A DNA stretch of 64,000 nt from Mytilinidion resinicola (lineage: Eukaryota > Ascomycota > Dothideomycetes > Mytilinidiales > Mytilinidiaceae), in assembly GCF_010093595.1 (NCBI RefSeq), contig NW_022985437.1, forward strand, positions 2,858,321-2,922,320, read 5' to 3'. Both the position numbers and the translations under genes were made by a program. The notes beneath the pieces are model-generated. The model saw nothing but the letters and a program-made list of their open reading frames with translations. It was not told the origin of the DNA and ran no database searches. Every line of letters begins with the position of its first letter. The first letter of the stretch is position 1. Of the stretch, positions 1 to 11,112 are shown piece after piece.

Positions 1-1053
1 CTTTGTAGGATATGTAACATGAAACAGACGTAGCTTGAGGATAGCAATGCGTTTAATACAGTCACAGCTGGTGTGAGAAGTTATCACAATTCTAGGACGT
101 TTGTCTGTGTACTTTATATTGCCGCTAATTGCTACCTTCCTTGCACGACCCTTGAAGATGCTCAACCGCCCCTTACTATATCATTCGCTTAGTGGATTGG
201 ATACGCTTGGCACTGCTCTAATCTATGCTGTTTAACTTTTACGTCCTATCTAGACTTGTATTTATTCATGCACTCTATATTATTGCTAATTACAACCATT
301 CTTGCAGGCCTCTATAATAGCTGGACCGCCCCTGAGTATATCGCTAAGTCAGTTGGTTGGATACGCTAGGAACTACCTTAATATGTGCAGTGCTGCGCTT
401 ACATCCTATCTGGACTGCCTTCTACTTATGTACTTTATATTGCCGCTAATTATAGCCTTTCTTGCGTTCTTCTATAATAGCTGGACCGCCCCTGAATATA
501 TCGTTATTTCAGTCGAGTGGATATGTTAGGGATGGCTCCAATTCGCATTGTCCGACTTTTACTCTCCATTTGAACTCACATATGATTGTGCACTCTATAT
601 TGCTGCTAATCCCAGTCATTTTTGCAGGGCTCCATAATAGCTGGGCCGCCCCTGGCGATACCGTATACTCCGTCGAATAGATAGGCTAGGAACTGCTCCA
701 ATATATGCCCTCCGAACTCCTACTTCCCATCTAGAGTAACTTTCGTTTATACACCTCATTTCACCGCTAATCCCAAACGCCTTTGCAACCCTCTTCGATA
801 TACCGAACCACCTCTAAACATATCGTTTACTCAGTTAATTCAACGCGCTTGGGGCTGTTCTAATTTACGCTGCATAAACTTCTACTTCCTATTTACATTT
901 ACATTTGTTTAGACGCTTCAATTTACCGTAAATCCTAGATGCTCTTGCGAACCTTTTTGATATACTAAACCGCCTCTAAGGATACCGACTACTTAGTCGA
1001 TTGAGGACTACTCCAATGTGCGTTATTTGAGCTTCTACGTCCCGTCTGGATTT
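1..1053. repeat. Degenerate tandem array, period 160 bp
   Basis: A diverged unit recurs with a nearly exact 160-bp spacing. The anchor around ctggaccgcccctgag lies at 161 (variant), 321, 481, 641, 801 and 963. A second anchor, ttatattgccgctaat, precedes each one by about 50 bp. Short open frames across it are chance products of the repeat. About six units are present, and the array is cut by the left edge of the window. Confidence 0.85.
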
Positions 1054-1180
1054 CTATGAATTACCGGAGCACCTCAGAAATTGGCGAGAAGGGACGGGCG
1101 GGTTTGGAACAGCTGGTCACCATGTCAGCTGACGTAGATAGCTATTTACAACCATCCACGGAGTGCTTGCTACATAGATG

Positions 1181-1319
1181 GCACCGTCTGAGGTACCTCA
1201 ATGAGTGCAGTAGAAATTGGTCAAAGGTGAACCTGAGCATGGGCGCAACGCTGATCCTAAGTTGACATTTGTCTTTGACCTATTTCTGATATACTTGTCG
1301 AGGTACCTCAGACGGTGTC
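1181..1319. repeat. Foldback inverted repeat
   Basis: The arm at 1181-1200 (ends in gaggtacctca) is the reverse complement of 1300-1319. The pairing resumes inside the hairpin, where gaaattggtcaaag near 1212 pairs with ctttgacctatttc near 1273. Arms are about 45 bp with a loop of about 45 bp, as in a small foldback or MITE-like element. A diverged copy of the right arm and its flank recurs at about 2085-2205. I see no target duplication. Confidence 0.55.
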
Positions 1320-1479
1320 AGCTGTGTACCAACAGCTTAGTTAATAATTGTCGAAACGCAAGCTATGTCACGAAATATGCCGTCCAAACGGCACCAGAAT
1401 TACACCTGCTCTGGGCCCCTACGAACAGGCTCGTGACGATACGAATCACGGTTTAATTCCTTCAAGACTGCGCAACTAC

Positions 1480-2040
1480 ATACCTTTACATGCCGGCCTC
1501 AACTCACTATCTCCCCTCCCAAAAGGGAGCTCAATCTGTGATCACGTGCTTTTGACATCCTGTCGTGCATTTTTAAAGCCTTTCGAGACACCTCAGCCGG
1601 CATCAACCACTTGTTAGCCCCTGGGAAAGCAACAATGTGAGATCTGGGTACTCTGGCTTTTAACATCGTGCTTAAGAGCTTTTGGACATCTCAGGCCACT
1701 TCAGACGGTACCAAGTGCCTGTCAGGATGACGCAAATCGGCCTCGTGAGATCTGAACGTCCACGCTTTCAACATTGTGATCGTGCATATTTCAACCCTTT
1801 CAAGCCACTTCAGACGGTACTAACAGCCTACCAAACCCTTGTGTGCCCATCCCGTGAGATCTTAGCGTCTGTGCTTTTGACATCCTATGCTGCAGTTTTT
1901 AGCCCTCTCGAGCCACTTCAGACGGTACCAACGACCTATCAGACCCTCGTAAATCGACCCGATGCAATCTGAGCCCTCCGGCATTTGACATTCTCTCTTC
2001 AAGATTCTCAGCCAATTAGGGCACTTCAGACACCAGCATC
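1480..2040. repeat. Degenerate tandem array, period 108 bp
   Basis: The anchor ccacttcagacggtac and its variants recur at about 1588, 1696, 1805, 1913 and 2021, a regular 108-109 bp step. A second shared block (ttttgacatcctg) sits between anchors. There are about five units. Long plus-strand open frames here are repeat artefacts without protein features. Confidence 0.75.
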
Positions 2041-2247
2041 ACGTGTCAACTATCAACAGCTCCTCAAAATGAAGCTCATTGAGGTACCTCACACGGCGTC
2101 ATCTGTGCAGCAATTACTTAGTTAATGATATCCAATTGCTATCTATGTCAACTAACATGCCTTCCAAGCAGTGCAGAGCTACAGCTACTCTGAGCTCTCA
2201 TAATCACCTTTTTACCTACCCCCGGAATCCGCCACTCCCCAGCAACA

Positions 2248-3009
2248 CTACTCCTCTTGTTCTACCTCTCCTGTGAACAAGTTCGTGACGATACGGTCCA
2301 TACTAAGCCCCAAACGCAACTGTTGTGCTGTCTCAGGCAGACTGCTGACCCACTCCCGAACCCGCTCATCTACCCACAAGCCCTCTCCCTCCCAGTCCTC
2401 GATTATGCGGAGATGGTCCGTGTCATTCCGACCCATTGTGCTCTCTATTCTCTCAATTGCAACTACCAGGCGTTCCAATTGTGACATTTGTCGCCAAAAC
2501 TTGTTCTGGCAGAATTGGGCGCGGCGGAGGATGTTGTAGGCGCGAGGTTCCGGCCAAGTCGCTCGAGCTGACAAGAGGAACTGGCGGGCGTAGCGGTGGT
2601 GTGTGAATAATTCGCCTTCTTCTTCATCTTGGCGTTCTTGAGGAACTTCGAAGGGTCTAGAGAAGGGAAGGAGAGGGGCTAGAGCCCTGTCACGTGCCTG
2701 AGGCGTCGTGGAGAAGTAGCGGACGCCGAGTGCTCGGAAGTGGTCTTCATCATCCCTTAGAAAGTAGTCGATGGAGTCTACTCTCATCCTAAATACTGCT
2801 CGTTGTCTTGCTACACGCGCGCGCTGCCTCTCCTCTAGGAGATCCTGCTCGTAGGAGATCGGCATTGCGTTTGGCAGGGATGGTAGGCGGAAGCGGATGG
2901 TCGGTCCCACGTGGTGGGCATGGCGACGGGCGTTGCGCTGCGGGATGGACATGCTGTCGGGTCGAAGTTTGAAAAGAAGTGACTTGAGGAGCAGTTTGTG
3001 AATGAGCAT
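2248..3009 (-). CDS. Hypothetical protein, 253 aa
   Basis: I do not recognise this protein. The ATG at 3009 is chosen; the open frame reaches 3042 but only with GTG. A TATA-like ttataaat lies about 40 bp upstream (3047-3054). The product is arginine-rich near residues 15-30, then has a helix-prone basic stretch (EERQRARVARQRAVFRM), a central acidic loop (QERQDEEEGELF), and a C-terminal half with mixed Trp-rich helices (FWRQMSQLERLVVAIERIE) ending in an acidic tail. No signal peptide or membrane segment is visible. It sits between repeat arrays on one side and gene-poor DNA on the other. Codon use looks coding-like, but expression and exact start are unproven, and it could be a species-specific accessory gene. 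Confidence 0.5.
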   Translation of the reverse strand: MLIHKLLLKSLLFKLRPDSMSIPQRNARRHAHHVGPTIRFRLPSLPNAMPISYEQDLLEERQRARVARQRAVFRMRVDSIDYFLRDDEDHFRALGVRYFSTTPQARDRALAPLLPFSRPFEVPQERQDEEEGELFTHHRYARQFLLSARATWPEPRAYNILRRAQFCQNKFWRQMSQLERLVVAIERIESTMGRNDTDHLRIIEDWEGEGLWVDERVREWVSSLPETAQQLRLGLSMDRIVTNLFTGEVEQEE

Positions 3010-3893
3010 TTGTGCTGAAGAGAAATTGGAATGGCCGTCCACTTCGATTTATAACTAGCAAATTACAGTGTAGTGAAGGGAGAAATAGTGAAGGACGCGG
3101 GTCATAACTAGTCCCATTTTCCCACTGTGGTGAACATTCTCTACACGATTGTTCGCTTAATGAACAGTCCCGGCAAAGAACAATTGGCGCCTCCGCCATT
3201 CTACCATTTCTACCTCAAGTCCGAATTTTACAGAGGGCTAGTCTCCAGACGAAGACAATTTTCACCGAGTCGGTTCATAAAGGACGTATATCTACAGTAC
3301 TAGGCCATAAGAGTAGGCACACGGATAGACCACCGCTCTGGCTTGACCCTTGAGAGTGTCCTAGGTAACATTTCTTTGAATAGTCGAAAGGAAGTCTAAT
3401 TCCCTCTGCGTTGATCTCTACATCGTATTCAGACCTTCCAGAGGAGCTCGGGCTACCCCATCCAGTTGCAAGCAGTGTCCAAACGTATCTCTTAATGCTG
3501 TACCATCGAAGAGTTTTGCCTCAACAATATGGAGAAGAACACCTCGCACTGGCATGAGATTGCTTTGGCAGCACAGACTAGGGTGTAGCCACACATTCAG
3601 CAGCTAGAGATCGTCGCTTAGGTTTTAGGAATTCACTTCGTTCTTCTGCGCGAAAGGAGCATTCCATAGGCGTTTCGCATGACACAAATTTTACACATCA
3701 CTGCCGGCAGTACACGTTCTGTGCATGTAAGTATTACCCCTAACGCGACTTCTTCCCATTTGCGTGGGCATCCACCGCCATGAAGTTTATTATCAGATTC
3801 GGGCTCTCCCAATAAGAGATGGCAGGCGAAGACCACATCTACAAGTAAACGGAGGGCATTTAATGCCTCCGGGGGGACCCTGACGCCAGTGAG
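3010..3893. other. Intergenic, no gene recognised
   Basis: Only short, featureless open frames on both strands. The minus-strand frame at 3633-3923 has no recognisable domain. I looked here for the missing N-terminal part of the BTB fragment that follows and found no convincing match. Confidence 0.5.
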
Positions 3894-4178
3894 ATGGATG
3901 GTAAGAACAAAGACCTCGAGCACCCTAATTTGGTGGAGATCCTTTGTGGCATGCTCGCTGTTATTGATACCTTCTACGCTGAAAAGGAAGTGAGGAAGAA
4001 TACGGCAATGGGGCGGGCAGTTTCAAGCACGGCTCTAGAGCTGAAATTCAAGGACATACAGAAGGAGCTAGACCTGCTTATCGAAACCTACCCTCATTTC
4101 GCCACAGACTACACTGTCGAGGTCAATCATCGAGGGGGCCTGAAGAAGACGGCGGAGGTGAGGAACCTAGTTCTCTAA
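3894..4178 (+). pseudogene. BTB-type protein, C-terminal fragment
   Basis: This open frame of about 94 codons matches the C-terminal part of the BTB/POZ protein encoded at 5.4-6.2 kb. Its MLAVIDTFYAEKEV segment aligns with MLPAIDLFYSNNV, MGRAVSSTALELKFKD with LGRAVAVGALQVKWEK, and the following ETYPHFATDYTVEV with AHPIFTQDWAMAI. The BTB domain itself (dimerisation, Cul3-adaptor fold) is absent, and the sequence upstream to 3400 does not supply it. It is therefore most likely the remnant of a partial duplication of the neighbouring gene. The first ATG is probably fortuitous. Confidence 0.6.
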
Positions 4179-5421
4179 TACCCGCACTGATAATCTGAGC
4201 ATTACTGGTTACGTATGCAATATTCGAAGTCTGGTTAGAGCTGCTCTAGGGTAGCAGCACATCGATGAAGGTTGACTTGGGGATGTCGACGTGGCAGAAT
4301 AAAGAATTTGCCTTGTTGGCATTTGGGAATCTCACCTCAAGATCTTAGAACCAAACCTTGGAGATAGGAACTATTTGCTCTCAAATTTTATGTTGCACCG
4401 GATTGGCTACGCACGTTTCACGGTTCTCGTTCCTTTCCCGGGGCAGTGGAATAGGTGTCTATTGTTAACACGTAGTTTACCTTTCTCTTAAATCTATCAA
4501 CTTGAATTGAAACCATTGAGTGTGTGTCTGATAGGCTACCCAGTGATCTGACGGGGCTTCTGGTGTTCTCGGCTTTAGAAAATGGCCCTGTCATTTCCGG
4601 GCTTCGTAAATCCGCTCTTCTTCTATAAAACGGGAACTCTAATAGGATTCACACCACCTCATAAATTGGAGATTCATTATTACCGCTCTGGAAGTGTAAA
4701 TAGGAGTTCGAAGGAAGTCTCCAACTTGCGGGTTTGAAACGCGGTCAACGTACTAGTCGTGGAGTTATGCATGGGTTATGTTTTTCCTAAGGGTAGATCG
4801 ATGTTCAGAAAGGCTTTAGATGGTTATGCGCACTGTCAATATAAAACACATTCTGCCCTAAGCTCGCATGTCAATCCGTCGTATGATATTGTGATGATAT
4901 AAAACACTCTAACGTTCAACTCCAGAGTGAAGTACGCGCCTCTGGCTCCCAACCTCTTGGACTTAGAAGCCGTCCACCCAGTGCATTATCCTTGCGACTT
5001 CCTACGCATATAGTTCCTGAAAATTCGACTGTCTCCCGCCCTTACCTATTCCCTGGTGGGGCGGTTAAGAACTTCGCTAACAGTTTACTAGTCTTCTTCA
5101 CACTCTCCCATTGCAGAACAGGGGGGAGCCGGGTTCGAGCCCCACAGCGGTATCGGCTCAAAGTCCTTACGAGGCAAACTTTTTTTGCTTTTTGATTCAC
5201 CTAGGCAGGTCACTCATGTTTTGGGCGTTGGGTTATTGGTATATCGATTCACCAAAGAGCACGCTATACGCTAGTGTTGCTACTTGCGGCTCGCGGCTCG
5301 GCGACAGGCCTACCTTAAAGCTACGAAGATGTTCTTCCGCCTCTCACACACTACCTCCCACATACCGCATCACGCAGACCATCTCCCGCAAAGTAAACAC
5401 CTTGCCCAGCTAGCAGCCGCT
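4179..5421. other. Intergenic, no gene recognised
   Basis: A stretch of about 1.2 kb with many stops in all frames. A tRNA-like B box (gggttcgagcccc, about 5130) is present but no cloverleaf forms around it. Nothing else is recognisable. Confidence 0.5.
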
Positions 5422-6199
5422 ATGCTGACAATGCCTGAGTAAGCCTGCTTCTTGTGCTACACGGAAAGCCTATCATTCACAATCGACAGCTTGTTCAACA
5501 ACACCAGCCTGTCCGACGTGCTCCTCCGGGTCCACGACGCGGAGGGCAACGTTGGTGAATACCCCGCTCACCGCAACGTCCTCGCCACCCACTCCGAGTT
5601 CATCGAGAAGGCCTGCTTGGGCGGCTTCATGGTACGGTATTCACCCGTCCTAGCAGGATGCGAACGCAGTTAATGCGTAGGGTCCCTAGGAAGCAAACAA
5701 TAAGACCATGGACTTACAGGATGAGGACCCCAAATACTTTGAAATCGCACTAAAGTGGATGTACACTGGGGGGGACTACGAGACGCCGGATGGCATGATT
5801 GGCGTGGCGCAGCTTCTCTTCCATATTCACGTTCACCGTGTTGCAGACAAGTTCCTCATGCCGGAACTACAGGAAATCTGCGCGCAAGCCTTCACGAAGA
5901 CGGCCATCACACTATTGGGAGATGCGACCCGACTCCGCACCAGCCGTAATGCAGTCTTGAGTGGCGAGATTGTACAGAAAGCCAAAGATTACGCATCGGC
6001 AATGCTCCCCGCAATCGACTTGTTCTACTCCAATAACGTCAACGCTCAAAGCTCGCTCGGTAGAGCAGTAGCGGTAGGCGCGTTGCAGGTCAAGTGGGAG
6101 AAGACGCCGGACTTGCTCTCGATGATGTTGATAGCGCATCCTATATTCACTCAGGACTGGGCGATGGCGATTATCATGGGACCGTTCGACATTCGCTAG
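5422..6199 (+). pseudogene. BTB/POZ domain protein, N-terminal nonsense
   Basis: Two exons: about 5422-5631 and 5705-6199, with intron 5632-5704 (gtacgg...aag; the alternative acceptor before 5720 also keeps frame). Exon 1 carries a typical fungal BTB start (SLSFTIDSLFNNTSLSDVLLRV, then YPAHRNVLATHSEFIEKA). Exon 2 carries EDPKYFEIALKWMYTG and the helical back half. BTB proteins dimerise and often recruit Cul3 ubiquitin ligase. The only in-frame ATG codons (5422, 5431) are followed by an in-frame TAA at 5440-5442, so the frame that encodes the domain has no ATG of its own before the conserved region. Either the start is lost (CAA to TAA would do it) or an unseen upstream exon supplies it. Otherwise the domain is intact, about 230 aa. 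Confidence 0.7.
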
Positions 6200-6545
6200 G
6201 CTGATGTTGTGGGGCTAGGAATTAGGAGACTGGCTCACGGTTAGACTACTCTCAGCGCTTCTGTCACTCAAGAAGGGGATCATCACGATAACGACACGGT
6301 TTGGCAATAGATAATACTTGAAATACAAGTTCATAGTCTCGACGAGTCATCTTTGAAACAAGAAGGGTACTGTTTGGAGTTCTTTATAGAGCTATCCAGA
6401 ATAAATATGTGATGCCACAACCCTGCCAGCTGATACGAAGCTTGGAAAGATTACATCTTGCAAGAATCAGAAGCACGCCGCCAAAGTAAGTCCCACACCC
6501 ATGCACCTTCGCAAAAGGGACAGGTGGAGTCAATGAGCCCCCTCA
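6200..6545. other. Intergenic, no gene recognised
   Basis: About 350 bp between the BTB gene and the 3' end of copy A. No feature seen. Confidence 0.5.
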
Positions 6546-7757
6546 TTACCCCAGATAGTCCAACTTGGCCTTACTTCCGCACCACCTTCTTCGTCGCCTC
6601 AGCTTCTTGTACCAAATTAGCACCATCTCGTCGAACGTGGCCCGGTTCGTGAGATGAACGTCGTCAAAATAGGATTCAGATTGCATAAGCTCCTCAATGC
6701 CGTGTTGCTATAGTGTTTCATCAGAGACTCGCTCGACGAACTCCAGCAACAAGCCCGCTTCAATCTACCGGGCGATGAAGTCGTGCTTCGGGCCAGCGAG
6801 AAAGACCCACGGATTGCGCGTCCGGGGCACCCACCGGTCCTTGGCCTCAACAACGTCGGACCTGTAAAGGCAGCAGATTTGCGCCGTGCTGATACTGAAC
6901 TCGCTCGCATCCGTAACGAAATCGGGCGTGATCCCTTCTGGGTCAAGAGGAATGGTCCATGTCTGGCTGTCGCTGAGGGAGCGCATCTCGGGTGCGCGGT
7001 TACCGCTAGCTGTGGTGAGCCGCCGCTCGTCGACTAGGGTTACATCCACGTTCGGCCGGCCGGACTTGTTGACTATCGCGAGAAAGCTAGGCGAGAACTG
7101 CTTAATACCGATCCGTGGGTACTCCCTGTCTGGGTAGAGCACGTAAGAACGATGCTTTGTGAATGTGAGATTTGCGAACGGGGCATAAGCCTTTGTTGAA
7201 GTGATGATATTAGCCAAGGCAGTACATTCCTGGTATCCGCGGAGGATATGCAGAGTTGGAAGAGCGCGGCACATGTGGAAATGGATTTTAGGTCCGTCGC
7301 CTCTATGGCTTGGTCGAGTAAATATGATATCGTAGACCTCCCATTCTCCGGTCTTTCCCAGAACCAGCTGGTCGTTATCTGCTTTGTATCCCTCTTCTAG
7401 TAGGCACTTCTCCATCCGCGAGCCTCGGACTTCCGTATTCGTCCATAGATCGAGGACGTTGCCAGGGGCAGCCCGATCAAAGAACCTCAAGGCAAAGTCT
7501 CCAGAGATGACGCTGTGTTCTAGGCTCATCGTATTCCGAAACGCCGTCGGGTCTTTGACGAACTTCCGCAGGGCCTTGTTGATACTCCACTGCGTTGCCA
7601 CAACTGTCTCGCATGCTGTTTGGAGGTCACGCGAGGTCTGGCGAAGATTAACCAGATCCATTGGCGATAGCTGACGGGTTATAGACTCAAAGATCTCGTA
7701 GCCGTTATCTAGGTTCGTAAGAAACTCGACGAGCCGGTTAGGCTGGGTGGTGGCCAT
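6546..7757 (-). pseudogene. F-box-like family copy A, C-term nonsense
   Basis: The uninterrupted frame (6765-7757, 330 aa) has an N-terminal F-box-like helix set (YEIFESITRQLSPMDLVNLRQ), then the family hallmark QWSINKALRKFVKDP...VISGDFALRFFDR, LDLW, and the segment ALANIITSTKAYAPFANLTF. After the TAG at 6765-6767 the same frame continues as IEAGLLLEFVERVSDETL, meets a second TAG (6708-6710), and goes on through TFDEMVLIWYKKL to TAA at 6546-6548. That extension aligns with the family C terminus (RRLDAVVWAEL...TFDEKVPEWIKEL in copy C). The intact ancestor was thus about 400 aa, and the present product would lack the last 70 or so residues. The function of the family is unknown. A 20-bp minisatellite lies directly upstream. 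Confidence 0.75.
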
Positions 7758-7860
7758 GCTGGACTGTGTTGAATGTATGGTACTGCGGACTCGGATGTTG
7801 TTGGATGTTGGATACAGGGTGGGACACCAAGGCAGTTTTTGGATTGTGGGGTATTTTTTA

Positions 7861-8040
7861 TGGTCCTGGTGTTTTCTTGGTGGCCCTGGTGCTTTATAAG
7901 TGGCCCTGGTGCTTTATAAGTGGCCCTGGTGCTTTATAAGTGGTCCTGGTGCATTGTTAGTGGGATCGGTGCATTTTTAGTGGTCCTGGTGCATTGTTAG
8001 TGGTCCTGGTGCTTTGTTGATGGTCCTGGTGCTTGTTGGT
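7861..8040. repeat. 20-bp minisatellite, nine units
   Basis: Nine head-to-tail units begin exactly every 20 bp from 7861 to 8021. The consensus is tggtcctggtgctttataag. Units 7881, 7901 and 7921 are identical; the outer ones vary. It lies about 100-280 bp upstream of the ATG of copy A, within its likely promoter. Confidence 0.95.
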
Positions 8041-8229
8041 GGTTGTGGTGGACGATGGAGAGGCTGAGGATCTTGACGCTAGGATTAAATATATGACCGA
8101 AGAGACATATTCTACGGTGACTATGTGAATACTACAAATGAATCGCACAAATGCGTGTTCTGGTGGAAATTCATATGTGTAAAACGCCTGCAGTCGGTCT
8201 CGACTTCAGCATCTACAAAGCCCTTTCCT

Positions 8230-8740
8230 TTCACTTCCTACCACGCTAACGCTGCTGCTTAGACCCTTCGTGGATAACATTGAATGAAGAGATAATATAG
8301 CGAATCTGTAAGGGTGCATCGAGTCAACATTTAAAGTGGCTACCATACAGCTTGAGAATGCGCGGAATAGTCAATCGAAGCCCGTTCCGGCGTTCCCTGC
8401 AACGCTGACGCCACCTTTTGAGGCCACTTGTAAATACAGATCAATTAAAAAGACGATGTGACGAGTCTGTAAGTGTGTATCAAGCTAAGTGTAAAAGGGG
8501 TTATCTCGTAGCTTGAAACGTACAGGACACTCAATTGAAGCTATCATTAGACGTTCGTGAAGCATTATAGCCATTTTCTGAAGTCCTTTGTGAAGCGATT
8601 TAAGTATCCACCGAGCTTTACTAAGTTTTCTAGTGTAAGCCATGTTCCGAGAAATGTCTTATCTATCGCAAATGAAAATTGGAATACCACTAATCGAAGC
8701 CTCGTTCATGCATAGCAAGGATTGGCATTCGAAATAACTT
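8230..8740. repeat. Degenerate tandem array, period about 161 bp
   Basis: Three diverged units. cttgagaatgcgcggaatagtcaatcgaag (near 8351), its relative near 8512 (cttgaaacgtacaggacactcaattgaag) and a third near 8677 are about 161-165 bp apart. The preceding block gaatctgtaagggtgcatc / gagtctgtaagtgtgtatc repeats with the same step. Similarity is modest but extends over most of the unit. It lies between copies A and B. Confidence 0.55.
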
Positions 8741-8945
8741 CTGATTACCCCGCCGGGCTACTTCTAGCGCCCATAAGTCTACTAAGTTTCGCGATCTTGG
8801 GAGTAGCGGAAGTGGGGTTCCAATTTGGTAAAAGAAACGAATGCCAAATTTGGATATCCTTCAAGGAAACCGAATATCAAATCCCATATCAAATCATCAT
8901 CAAATCCAGTCCGAATTCACAGCCGAAAAAGACCGACTACTTCAT

Positions 8946-10148
8946 TTAAAAGCGACCGAGCAGTTTCGCCAGCAGATAAGCCAATTTCCTCCCCCCCCGC
9001 GGCAACAGGTCGTCGAGTTCCTCAAGCCATTCCGGGATCTTCTCGTCAAACATCTTGCCCTCGTAACTCGTCATGGTCCGCAACAACTCCTTCCTCCGCT
9101 TCAACTCGTCCCAATTTGTTGGACGATCCTTCTTAGGGAGCTCACACAACTCCATCCACAACATTGCGTCTAATCGGCGTGCGATTGGTTCCATCCGACC
9201 CGAGCTAGTTACAAACCAAGTGTGAGCTAGTGCGGCATGTTTGAACGTCCGCAGCATGGGCTGGTAGTGGAGTGGGCCGTACCAATTCGTGCTGCTGGTA
9301 AGGATGAACTCCGCGTGGTCGAAGACGCAATCCGGAACAGACGGCGGCTCTACATCGGTGGTGTCGAGTTTCATGATCCACGACGAGCCGTCATTTAGTC
9401 GCTGAACTCGAACTTTCCCTCTGTCCCGGAAGCGCATATCCAACACTTCGTACCCTCTGGCCTTGACATCTGTTATGCAGCGTTTGGGCTGGGCGTCAAG
9501 AGCGCGCAGGAGGTAGGCTTTCTTCGTCTTGAGCGTCATATCCGCGAAAGGGGCGTATGCTTTCGTCGCCGTGATGAAAGCGGTCTCTGCGGTTGTACAC
9601 CAGTACCCTTTAAGAACGTTGTATAGCGGAGGGTCCTTGGTCTGAATGATGACTATGCAGAGCTCCATGTGCATGGGATGTTCAAGTGTTTGGAACTTGG
9701 AAGAGCTCGTTGGTGGGTAGACAAGACTGTTGTACTGTCTCCAGCCTTCAGTCTCGGTCAAGTACTTTTCGAGAGCATCGCCCTCTTCCCCCATGCGGAC
9801 GTGCAAATCCATCACATCGTTGACAGGGTTTCAATCGAAGAAGTCTAGAGCGAAGACGCCGGAGATGAAAGCGGACACTTGGCCGAGCTTGCTCCTGAAT
9901 TGTGTAGGATATTTGATGAACTTCTTCAGCGCAATATTGATGTTCCATTGTGTATCTTTGCACTTCTGGTACACGCCGCGAAGGTCTCGGCTGACGCGAC
10001 CTAGGGTTATGATATCGGTAGGCTCGAGGGCACGTGTGATGGCATCGAAGATTGGCACATATTGGTTGGGTTTCGCAAGGAAATCAAACAGAGGCGAACG
10101 TGAGTTCAAAGACTGATCGGATTGAGAAACATTCGAAATGGTCGACAT
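8946..10148 (-). pseudogene. F-box-like family copy B, one TGA
   Basis: A single frame of 401 codons runs from ATG at 10148 to TAA at 8946-8948, broken only by one TGA at 9831-9833. That TGA falls on the arginine of the invariant FFDR motif: the sequence reads ISGVFALDFFD-stop-NPVNDVMDLHV, where relatives have FFDRAP/FLDRAP. A single C-to-T change of CGA explains it. N-terminal F-box-like segment: YVPIFDAITRALEPTDIITLGR. Then come QWNINIALKKFIKYP, the AFITATKAYAPFADMTL segment, and the C-terminal LDAMLWMELCELPKKDRP...FDEKIPEWLEELDDLL. Everything after the stop remains open and conserved, so inactivation is recent or the stop is read through. It is the closest relative of copy C. Confidence 0.8.
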
Positions 10149-10539
10149 GTTGGTGGTTGGAAGTGAGGCTCGTGGTTGCAGGGTGTAGCGTGGTTGGCGA
10201 GTAGACGACGGTGCAAGTATTATCTACAGCTCGCCCACGAACACCCTCAGTGAATGTCGATGACTGATTCCATAATATGGACTGTTTCACCCGGCACTTG
10301 GAGCTCATGTTATGCAGCCAAGGCAGCACAGGTATAGACAATCCCGCTATTGACCACGACATTCACCAAAATTGGGGACTTTCCAGTGAAACATGCTGTC
10401 GTGTGGGCACACTCGCTCGCCAAAGTTTGAGGTGTTTTGGCGAGACCTAAGAATTATTTTACGGTGCGAAGTTCTTGAGTGTTATCCAGCGCCGTTCGGA
10501 AGGCATACTCGGTGGCTCAGATAGCGAGAAGTGGCAGGA

Positions 10540-10930
10540 AAGCAGACTTGGAATTGAGTAACATACGACGAAGCCTTACTTGTCTCTTAATGACGTCTGA
10601 GGAGTCTCAACATGGTCCTAGGCCTTACTGCCGATAGCGTGGATAATCACTATAATTACTTGTCGTTAGATCCTGCTTCTGGAAGAGCAGTAGCAACAAA
10701 GATATTTTGAAACTATATGTAATGAGACGAAGTTCTGCTTGCATTTTACCGATGTTAGAAGAGCCTCGATATGACCTCTAATTTTCACCGCTGACAGCAT
10801 TGACATTCACGAGGACTACACAGTCTATCATTATTGCATCTGAACCAGCAGTAGCGGCAGAGCCAGGCTGAATTATGAGGTCTAAGGAGTCTTATTTTGA
10901 TTTCCGGTTTGGACTGCAACTGGCATGCAC
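10540..10930. repeat. Degenerate tandem array, period about 160 bp
   Basis: gacgaagccttacttg (10567) and gacgaagttctgcttg (10726) start two units 159 bp apart. gcagtagcaacaa (10687) and gcagtagcggcag (10848) are 161 bp apart. At least two and a half diverged units lie between copies B and C. The 10149-10539 and 10931-11112 flanks hold no recognisable gene. Confidence 0.55.
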
Positions 10931-11112
10931 ATCAGCCTAATTTACGTATTTAGGCATCGCTGCACCCCCAAGATGTCCATTCCCAGACAAAAAATCATCT
11001 ACAGCTGATTTACAAGCTGGGATAGCCGTGACTATGCGATTTCGTCTCGAGTCCACCGCCAACAGCATCATCCGCGCAGCGACCCCGTATACCTACCTCG
11101 TTCTTGTGACAA

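Noticed and set aside
5053..5160. tRNA-like B box (gggttcgagcccc) with an A-box-like ggcggttaag upstream
   Set aside because: Only three T-stem pairs form and no 5' acceptor strand matches the 3' side; no cloverleaf.
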